From: an uncultured Eubacteriales bacterium
GTDB taxonomy: Bacteria > Bacillota > Clostridia > Lachnospirales > Lachnospiraceae
Assembly: GCA_900321855.1 (NCBI GenBank)
Contig: ONXS01000009.1
Location: 1-38,320, forward strand
DNA length: 38,320 bases
Reading direction: 5' to 3'
Of the stretch, positions 32,349-38,320 are shown piece after piece. How positions within the stretch are numbered: position 1 is the first letter of the stretch; each line of letters opens with the position of its first letter. The position numbers were made by a program, and so were the translations under genes. The notes under the pieces are model-generated. The model saw nothing but the letters and a program-made list of their open reading frames with translations, was not told the origin of the DNA and did no database searches.

Positions 32349-32915
32349 TCACAATATCTCTAGAATCGACTTCACCCTATCTGGTTTCTCTGAGTGCTCC
32401 CCTATCATCTTTTCCATCCAAATCATATCATACCAGCGGTCAAACTTGTAACCACATTTATGAAATCTCCCAACTAACTGGTAGCCAAAATGACGGTGAA
32501 AGGATTCACTCTGATTTGTCAGATATTCATCTTCCTCCTCTGTATATGCAATGCAGGAATTGAGATTGATGATATTCATTTGCTTTAATAATTCTTCCAA
32601 CTGTTGATAGAGCAGTTTTCCAATGCCCTGTCCTTTGCAGTCCATCTTTACATAAATTGTCGTCTCCACACACCAGTCATACGCCGCTCTTCCATAGAAT
32701 TCATGCGCATAAGAATATCCCAGAATTTCTCCATCTCTTTCCGCAACCAGATATGGATATTTCTTCTGAATATTGCGAATACGGTTTTGAAACTCCTCCA
32801 CAGACGGCACATCATACTCAAATGTAATTGCGGTGTGCTTAATATAAGGAGCATATATGTTCAATAATTGTTTGGCATCCTGTTCTGTTGCCATACGAAT
32901 TTTTATCTCTGTCAT
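32349..32915 (-). CDS. GNAT-family N-acetyltransferase, phosphinothricin-acetyltransferase-like
   Basis: This 188-aa acetyltransferase has the layout of the Pat/YwnH group: IRMATEQDAKQLLNIYAPY, TAITFEYDVPSVEEF, YLVAERDGEILGYSYAHEF, RAAYDWCVETTIYV, the acetyl-CoA loop CKGQGIGKLL and the late SFHRHFGYQLVG. Members acetylate small amino compounds, including methionine derivatives or phosphinothricin; the substrate here is not known. AAGG sits best for the ATG at 32915 (MTEIKIRMA); another ATG lies two codons upstream. Its C-terminus is about 15 residues longer than usual. Confidence 0.88.
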   Translation of the reverse strand: MTEIKIRMATEQDAKQLLNIYAPYIKHTAITFEYDVPSVEEFQNRIRNIQKKYPYLVAERDGEILGYSYAHEFYGRAAYDWCVETTIYVKMDCKGQGIGKLLYQQLEELLKQMNIINLNSCIAYTEEEDEYLTNQSESFHRHFGYQLVGRFHKCGYKFDRWYDMIWMEKMIGEHSEKPDRVKSILEIL

Positions 32916-32994
32916 GTTCATTTACCTTATTTTCTAGTTTTTGCTTTATTATAATAGAAACATATGATGAAATTTTTCTCATTGTGTTTTGTAT

Positions 32995-34296
32995 CTATTC
33001 TCTATAGAACTCTTCAAACATTTTTACTGCATACTCGGTATCTCTCACTCCGCCTGTCTCAACGGCTGAGTGCATGGCAAGCTGCGGTAGTCCAATATCT
33101 GCGGATGCAATTGACACATGTGCCTGTGAAATGTTTCCAAGTGTGGAACCTCCAATTTTATTTGACTTATTCGTAAATACCTGATAAGGCACTCCTGCAC
33201 GACCACACAAGTCCTTTATCACTGCTGCTGAATAGGCGTCTGTCGTATATTTTTGACCTCCGTGATATTTGAGCACAATTCCCCTGTTCATATACGGACG
33301 GTTATTACTGTCCGCATGCTCCGGATGATTTGGATGTACGGCATGGGCGTTATCTGCTGAAATCATAAAACTGTCTACAATCATCTGAATCAACCATGAT
33401 TTGTTCTTTCCAAGACTCTCCATAATTCTTGTGAGCAAATCATCGAAAAATGTAGAATCTGCACCCTGCCTGGTTCCACTTCCCACCTCTTCATTGTCAA
33501 AAATTGTTGTAATATTGATATAATTTTCCGGCTTACTGTTCACCATTGCCTGCACTGCTGCAAATGCACACTGTAAATCATCTAATTTTGGTGAGAGAAT
33601 ATATTCGGAATTTGCTCCAATCACTCTTCCCTCCTGTCTGACATATAAAAATAAATCGTGGCCGAGGATTTCATCTGCCTGCACACCTGCTGACTTGGCA
33701 ACTTCCCCGATAAATGACGGTTGTTCCGTGGTACTTTTTCCACATATATTCTGTGCATGGTTCCCGTCACTCCACGGCGTCTCTGCAAAGAGCGGCACCG
33801 TATCCACGCTCGCATCATAATTCATACCACTGTTTGCATCTCGGTTCATGTGAATTGCAACACTTGGAATCACAAGTAAATCACGGTCCACATCGACCAA
33901 CTTTGTTATAATCTTTCCATTTTCTTTGAGTGCAATTCTTCCTGCAACAGACAGTGGTCTGTCCAGCCAGCTATTCATAATCATTCCACCATATTTTTCC
34001 GTATTCAGGCGAATGTAACCCTCTGATTTCATTTCAGGATTTTCCTTTACTTTGAATGTTGGTGAATCACTGTGAGCAGCAATAATATGAAATCCATGAA
34101 TCTGTCCTTCTGGCAGTTCGAACGCTGCAATTGTACTGTCATTTCGAGTCACAAAATATTTGCCACCCAAAACAAGATGAAATTCCTCTTGTTCCTTTAA
34201 TTCCTGATAGCCATGTTCACTCAAGATTTCTTTTATATTTGATACCGCATGGTACATACTTTTGCTTTTATTGATAAATTGTAATAATTCTTCCAT
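32995..34296 (-). CDS. M18-family aminopeptidase
   Basis: A 433-aa dinuclear zinc aminopeptidase of the aspartyl-aminopeptidase (DAP/ApeB) family, cytosolic. Motifs in order: AAHSDSPTFKVKENPE (first His and Asp ligands), LDDLQCAF, FDNEEVGSGTRQGADS (catalytic Glu pair), SADNAHAVHPNHPEHAD and AMHSAVETGGVRDTEYAV (last His ligand). It removes N-terminal, often acidic, residues from peptides. The ATG at 34296 follows AGGGAGAAAA, 26 bp after the NYN gene, so the two are likely co-transcribed. Confidence 0.94.
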   Translation of the reverse strand: MEELLQFINKSKSMYHAVSNIKEILSEHGYQELKEQEEFHLVLGGKYFVTRNDSTIAAFELPEGQIHGFHIIAAHSDSPTFKVKENPEMKSEGYIRLNTEKYGGMIMNSWLDRPLSVAGRIALKENGKIITKLVDVDRDLLVIPSVAIHMNRDANSGMNYDASVDTVPLFAETPWSDGNHAQNICGKSTTEQPSFIGEVAKSAGVQADEILGHDLFLYVRQEGRVIGANSEYILSPKLDDLQCAFAAVQAMVNSKPENYINITTIFDNEEVGSGTRQGADSTFFDDLLTRIMESLGKNKSWLIQMIVDSFMISADNAHAVHPNHPEHADSNNRPYMNRGIVLKYHGGQKYTTDAYSAAVIKDLCGRAGVPYQVFTNKSNKIGGSTLGNISQAHVSIASADIGLPQLAMHSAVETGGVRDTEYAVKMFEEFYRE

Positions 34297-34322
34297 TGTA
34301 ATTTTCTCCCTGTTGCACTATA

Positions 34323-35246
34323 TTATTTTTTTATAACAAAATTTCCATCAAGATAAAAATCACTAAAACTATTTAATAATTTTCCAACCTTGCTATATCC
34401 CATTTTTTTTATATCAAATCCACATATTCGCCTTTTTAATTCTTTATTCACTAACCCAATATTCAACTTATTTGTATTATTGCATGTAAAGATTTCTAAA
34501 ATTTCTTTCCTTATATCTGCCATAGAATAAGAGTGCTCTTTAATTTCAACATACGACTGTCGTCCATTCATAACAACTTGAAATTCCTCAAGTTCTTGTA
34601 AAAATGTCGTTAATTTTGAATATCCATAATTTCTGACATCAAAATCCGGATATTTATTTACCAAACGACTTCCAATTTCTCCCATATGAGTTTTTTTATT
34701 CGCATCGTCATTGTTATCAATTATATCATAAATCAGCTTTTTTATTTCTTTCAAATTAGTAACATTAGAAATTACCTCTTTCCTAGACACTTCTTCAATT
34801 ATTTCTTCTTTTAAAAGAGAATCAAGTATCTTAAAACTTGTACATGCACTAATAAATGGTTTGGGAGTTTTACTCTCACCCATACCGATAACCGTTTTTC
34901 CAGCTTCCCTTAGTCGCACAGCCAATCTTGTAAAATCACTGTCACTTGATACGATGCAAAATCCGTCAATAGAACTTGTATAGAGTAAATCCATCGCATC
35001 AATAATCATTGCAGAATCTGTTGAATTTTTTCCTGTTGTATAAGAAAACTGTTGCACAGGCTGTATGGAATAGGATAGTAAAATATCTCTATTCCATCCA
35101 TTTTTTACATTTGACCAATCCCCATATATTTTTCGCACTGTAATAATTCCCTGTTTTAAAATTTCATCAAAGATACTTTCTACATATTTTGATGAAATAT
35201 TTTCTGAATCAATTAATAAGGCATAGTTTTTATTTATATTTTCCAA
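34323..35246 (-). CDS. NYN-domain putative RNase with tandem OST-HTH/LOTUS-like domains
   Basis: The N-terminal 145 residues are a NYN (PIN-like) nuclease domain: YALLIDSENIS with D13, then STDSAMIIDAMDLLY and FCIVSSDSDFTRLAVRLREAGK carrying the acidic metal ligands. Two C-terminal winged-helix units follow: about 185-235 (MGEIGSRLVNKYPDFDVRNYGYSKL) and about 255-300 (NKELKRRICGFDIKKMGYSKVGKLL), both with the GYSK signature of OST-HTH/LOTUS domains. Such proteins (LabA/MARF1 type) bind and cut RNA. The start codon is TTG at 35246, with AAAGGG eight bases upstream. It lies 164 bp after rtcB and is separated from it by a terminator. Confidence 0.88.
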   Translation of the reverse strand: MENINKNYALLIDSENISSKYVESIFDEILKQGIITVRKIYGDWSNVKNGWNRDILLSYSIQPVQQFSYTTGKNSTDSAMIIDAMDLLYTSSIDGFCIVSSDSDFTRLAVRLREAGKTVIGMGESKTPKPFISACTSFKILDSLLKEEIIEEVSRKEVISNVTNLKEIKKLIYDIIDNNDDANKKTHMGEIGSRLVNKYPDFDVRNYGYSKLTTFLQELEEFQVVMNGRQSYVEIKEHSYSMADIRKEILEIFTCNNTNKLNIGLVNKELKRRICGFDIKKMGYSKVGKLLNSFSDFYLDGNFVIKK

Positions 35247-35370
35247 ATCTATATCCCTTTCTACAACATAATTATTTCTTATATTCTATCACATTCTTAT
35301 AAAGTTTCCTAATATAATAACTGAGTGTACAATTATTATCTCAATTGACTGTTAACCAATTTATAATTAT

Positions 35371-35399
35371 AAAAAATAGCCTGTATTTCTACAGACTAT
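35371..35399 (-). terminator. Rho-independent terminator of rtcB
   Basis: ATAGTCTGTA and TACAGGCTAT pair over 10 bp (one wobble) around a GAAA tetraloop on the minus strand, followed by TTTTTTATAA. Confidence 0.85.
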
Positions 35400-35410
35400 C
35401 TCCTATCCCC

Positions 35411-36700
35411 CTATTTCGTTTTCTTGTCCCACGGCAGTTCATCCCCATCTGCCTTAAAATTATACACCGGTTTCATAATATCAATAATATCTACGGATTC
35501 CCAAATGACATCTATAATGTCCTCCAAAGACTTATATGCCATTGGCGCCTCGTCCAATGTGCCGTGACCAACAGAAGTTGTATAAACCCCTTTCATTGCC
35601 TCCTTATAGTCTTCCAAATCAATACTTTCTTTTGCTTTTGTTCTGGACATCAGTCTTCCAGCTCCGTGTGGTGCCGAATAATTCCACTCTGGATTTCCTT
35701 TTCCCACTGCAACTACCGAACCGTCACGCATATTAATAGGGATTAAGACCATCTCTCCCTTGTGTGCTGCAATCGAACCTTTTCTCAAAATCCGCTCATC
35801 TGTATCAATATAATTGTGAATGGTGTGAAATGACTCTGCTGCCCTCATACCCGTTCTCTCTAACAACACTTCTGCCATCTTCTCTCTGTTTCGTCTGGCA
35901 AATTGCTGACAAATTTCCACATCATGAAGATAATCCTCCATAAATGAGCCATACAGCCAGCATAAATCCTCTGGCACAAATAAATCCTGCTCCTCAAAAT
36001 TCTTTCTTAATTCCTTGAGTGCGTCCTGAATTTCACTTCGCCTGCCCTGCTCTTTATAAGTCTTGATAATCGCATCTCTCTGATTGAAATATTTCTCTTT
36101 TCCTTTATGCAAATCAACTGCCAGTGATTGATAATAATCTGCTACCTGTTTTCCAAGATTACGACTTCCTGAATGAATGATTAAATAATAGGTTCCATCC
36201 TTCGCCTGATCAATCTCCACAAAATGATTGCCTCCGCCAAGAGTGCCGAGCGACCTCTCTAATCTCCTTGAATCTCTCAAATATCGATAGCATCTGAGTT
36301 CTGTTATTGGAAAGCGCTCAATTCTGCCATCCCACACACGCTTTCCTGAAGGAATAAAGTGACACGCCTCATCAATTTTTTCAAAGTCTAACACCTTATC
36401 CTCCAACTTTACGGTATACATTCCACACCCCAAATCAACTCCCACAATATTTGGGCATACTTTATCTTCAATGGTCATTGTTGTTCCAATCGTACATCCC
36501 TTTCCGGCATGTACATCTGGCATAATGCGAATTTTACTTCCCTCTGTCAGTCCATAATCACACATTCTTCGAATTTGCTCAATCGCTTCATCCTCAATCA
36601 CCCTTGCATAGCAAATTGCTGTATTCACTTTTCCCTTAATCTCTAACACAATCTCACTTCCTTTCGAACACTTTTCTATATTCATTTTTCTATTTTTCAC
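35411..36700 (-). CDS. rtcB: RNA-splicing ligase RtcB
   Basis: RtcB joins 2',3'-cyclic-phosphate and 5'-OH RNA ends using GTP and Mn2+. The 429-aa product carries MPDVHAGKGCTIGTT, VGVDLGCGM (metal-binding Asp and Cys 92), TLGGGNHFVEI, IHSGSRNLGKQ, RKGSIAAHKGE and the guanylylated histidine in SAPHGAGRLMSR. The length fits the shorter bacterial RtcB group (about 400 aa). The frame opens with GTG at 36700, and an ATG (MNIEKCSKG) follows at 36685; neither has a clear ribosome site, suggesting coupling to the DUF2828 gene 60 bp upstream. A hairpin at 36758-36785 lies between them, and a terminator follows. Confidence 0.95.
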   Translation of the reverse strand: MKNRKMNIEKCSKGSEIVLEIKGKVNTAICYARVIEDEAIEQIRRMCDYGLTEGSKIRIMPDVHAGKGCTIGTTMTIEDKVCPNIVGVDLGCGMYTVKLEDKVLDFEKIDEACHFIPSGKRVWDGRIERFPITELRCYRYLRDSRRLERSLGTLGGGNHFVEIDQAKDGTYYLIIHSGSRNLGKQVADYYQSLAVDLHKGKEKYFNQRDAIIKTYKEQGRRSEIQDALKELRKNFEEQDLFVPEDLCWLYGSFMEDYLHDVEICQQFARRNREKMAEVLLERTGMRAAESFHTIHNYIDTDERILRKGSIAAHKGEMVLIPINMRDGSVVAVGKGNPEWNYSAPHGAGRLMSRTKAKESIDLEDYKEAMKGVYTTSVGHGTLDEAPMAYKSLEDIIDVIWESVDIIDIMKPVYNFKADGDELPWDKKTK

Positions 36701-36757
36701 TTTAAATTTTCACACATACACAGTTGAGATAAAATACATCCCATCTTCTCGGTTGCT

Positions 36758-36785
36758 GCGCTATGCAACAATCTTTGCATAGCGC
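36758..36785 (-). other. Perfect 11-bp hairpin spanning the DUF2828 stop codon
   Basis: GCGCTATGCAA (minus strand, 36785-36775) and TTGCATAGCGC (36768-36758) pair exactly around a 6-nt loop, covering the last eight codons and the stop. No U-run follows, so it is not an intrinsic terminator. Confidence 0.75.
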
Positions 36786-38242
36786 TCATTTTCAAGAACC
36801 TCCATCATCAATTCATATGGTGAAACAAGTTCTCCTGCCACCATAGAAAATATTCTTGGTGTTACCCCTGAAATCAGAGCAACACCCTGTTCGTTTCTTC
36901 GAACTGGCTGCTGGTTGTTTCTGCTCTGCACATTCCAAAATACCACTTCCGGAAGTTTGTAACCGTGACGCTGATATTTTAGTTTTGCATATTCAAAATT
37001 TGTCATGGAGGCATCCTCTGTACAGCAATCAAATTCCATATCCGATATGATTACCATTTTGGCTGGCATTTCTTCCTGTGAAATCTTATATTTCAGTGCA
37101 GTGTCTAGAATCAAATCAAATGTCGCCTGAATATTGGTATTAGAAATCTCACAGAGGTTCTGAAAACAACACACTTTATCTACGATAGTTTCTCCCTTGA
37201 TTTCAATCAATTGAGGTCTGTATGAAAATGTCAGAAAATGGTTATGAAATACTCCCTTATTTCTCTCTGCAAAATAAATTCCAAGCGACCTTGCAATAGT
37301 TGCCGGTAATGGCCTGCCTCCACTATACATAGAACTTGATGTATCAATAACTGCAATGGCATTTTCCTCTCCACAAAAATTATCCAATGCTTTCCACTCC
37401 GCATCAAGCACAGCCTCTTCCTCTTTAGAGATGCAGGTCCAACTACATAAACGTGAGAGGCAGATATCCACAATCTCATATGGATAAACATTTCCTGTAT
37501 GTAGTTTTATTTCTCCCTCCGATACGCGATTCATAAATGACATATATCTGTTATAATCATTTCGAATAAAAGCCTTGCGGTATTTCATCATCGCCCTTGA
37601 GGTCTGTTTTTCATAATCAAAGGAATAATCTTTTTCACGAAGACAATTCTCGATAATCTGAATGTCCGCTCTCAGTGCAGATAATGCTTTTCGATACTGG
37701 TCATTTCTCATATGAAAATGATTCGCAATTTTCTTTGCTCGGCGTACCGTTGTTGGGTTGGAGGCATTAATGGATGGGAGCCATTTTGCAAGAAGAGACA
37801 CTGGCTCTCCTGCCTTATGACGCTCCATGTCTGCATCAAACTCTTCTTTTAAATAGTCCATCATCTGCTTTTCACATACGGTTCCCATAAGAGAGAGCAA
37901 ATCATCATAGCGGCCATATTCGGCAACATATTTCAGATTTTTTTTCACCGACTGCGGTTTATGTCCGGCAAGCCACGAAAATACAATACGGAATACTCTT
38001 CTTTCCCCTAAACCACTTCGAATATCCCTTGCATAGAAAAGGAGTTTCATGGCTAAGTCTGCATTTTCCGTGTATGCACGAACAAATCTACAAATAATCT
38101 CCTCTTCATCTTCATTTCTGAGAGCACCGATTGTTGCAAATAAATCAAGACACTCAGAACCAGATGAGGCATATGTAGTAGCACCATTTTCCGTGACCGC
38201 CATGTTTGTTTCCTGTTTTAAATACTGTAACATTTGTTTCAC
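36761..38242 (-). CDS. DUF2828-family protein: TROVE-like helical module plus vWA domain
   Basis: This 493-aa protein matches the DUF2828 pattern: ALRNEDEEEIICRFVRAY, LLFYARDIRSGLGERRVFR, KWLPSINASNPTTVRRAKK and MMKYRKAFIRN form a HEAT-like helical half (1-250). A von Willebrand A domain follows with a complete metal site (AVIDTSSSMYSGG; later ISDMEFD). DUF2828 is distantly related to the TROVE (Ro60) ring that holds Y RNAs and misfolded RNAs, which makes its position 60 bp ahead of rtcB meaningful. AAGGAGGGTGAAACA precedes the ATG at 38242. The remaining 78 bp to the window end hold no convincing promoter. Confidence 0.85.
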   Translation of the reverse strand: MKQMLQYLKQETNMAVTENGATTYASSGSECLDLFATIGALRNEDEEEIICRFVRAYTENADLAMKLLFYARDIRSGLGERRVFRIVFSWLAGHKPQSVKKNLKYVAEYGRYDDLLSLMGTVCEKQMMDYLKEEFDADMERHKAGEPVSLLAKWLPSINASNPTTVRRAKKIANHFHMRNDQYRKALSALRADIQIIENCLREKDYSFDYEKQTSRAMMKYRKAFIRNDYNRYMSFMNRVSEGEIKLHTGNVYPYEIVDICLSRLCSWTCISKEEEAVLDAEWKALDNFCGEENAIAVIDTSSSMYSGGRPLPATIARSLGIYFAERNKGVFHNHFLTFSYRPQLIEIKGETIVDKVCCFQNLCEISNTNIQATFDLILDTALKYKISQEEMPAKMVIISDMEFDCCTEDASMTNFEYAKLKYQRHGYKLPEVVFWNVQSRNNQQPVRRNEQGVALISGVTPRIFSMVAGELVSPYELMMEVLENERYAKIVA

Positions 38243-38320
38243 CCTCCTTTTTCATTGCAAGACAAGGCACATTTCTTCACCATGATATACACTTATGATT
38301 TCTCATCATTTTTTGCTGTA

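Overview
The window looks like a chromosomal segment of an anaerobic, AT-rich Firmicute, most likely a Lachnospiraceae-type gut Clostridium. The basis is low GC, strong AGGAGG-type ribosome sites, an anaerobic (class III) ribonucleotide reductase, ATP-dependent PEP carboxykinase, a T-box leader, an agr-type peptide signalling locus, and best recalled matches to clostridial families. All identifications come from reading motifs; no database search was run. Almost every gene is on the minus strand; the only convincing plus-strand genes are the agrA/agrC-like pair.

Layout. 1-4.5 kb: minus-strand fatty-acid operon acpP-accB-accC-accD-accA. accA is broken at the window edge: its C-terminus is replaced in frame by a GC-rich piece of an Orn/Lys/Arg decarboxylase. 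The accD-accA gap holds four tandem 77-79 bp repeats, each a complete ribosome site plus mini-ORF. 4.5-14.5 kb: an agr quorum-sensing island. A divergent promoter region drives agrA-agrC rightward and, leftward, an unlisted 50-aa AgrD-like peptide, AgrB, a secreted 135-aa protein, two paralogous membrane-anchored proteins, a DUF6273-type lipoprotein, two ABC-2 permeases and an ABC ATPase. The ATPase is frameshifted by an 8-bp tandem duplication. 14.8-19.5 kb: FeoA-FeoB fusion overlapping thrS, with a T-box leader and consensus promoter ahead of thrS. 19.5-22.8 kb: Na/phosphate symporter-PhoU protein, ZIP metal transporter and a Fur-family regulator with operator-like inverted repeats. 23-30.7 kb: nucleotidyltransferase, DUF4298 protein, pckA, nrdD (promoter embedded in a terminator, with NrdR-like boxes), a CDF cation exporter and a DUF2798 membrane protein. 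31-33 kb: overlapping MNT-HEPN-GNAT operon (toxin-antitoxin type) and a second acetyltransferase. 33-38.3 kb: M18 aminopeptidase, NYN/OST-HTH putative RNase, RtcB RNA ligase and a DUF2828 (TROVE-like plus vWA) protein.

How the parts work together. The acc genes supply malonyl-CoA and the acyl carrier for lipid synthesis. The agr island has the form of a density-controlled secreted-protein/ABC-transport locus whose effector function I do not recognise. The DUF2828-RtcB pair resembles the known Rsr(Ro60)-RtcB RNA-repair arrangement, with a different Ro-like protein and a NYN/LOTUS protein nearby. I consider the agr island and the DUF2828/RtcB/NYN neighbourhood the two best candidates for an undescribed system. 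No tRNA, rRNA, CRISPR array, transposase or phage gene was seen.
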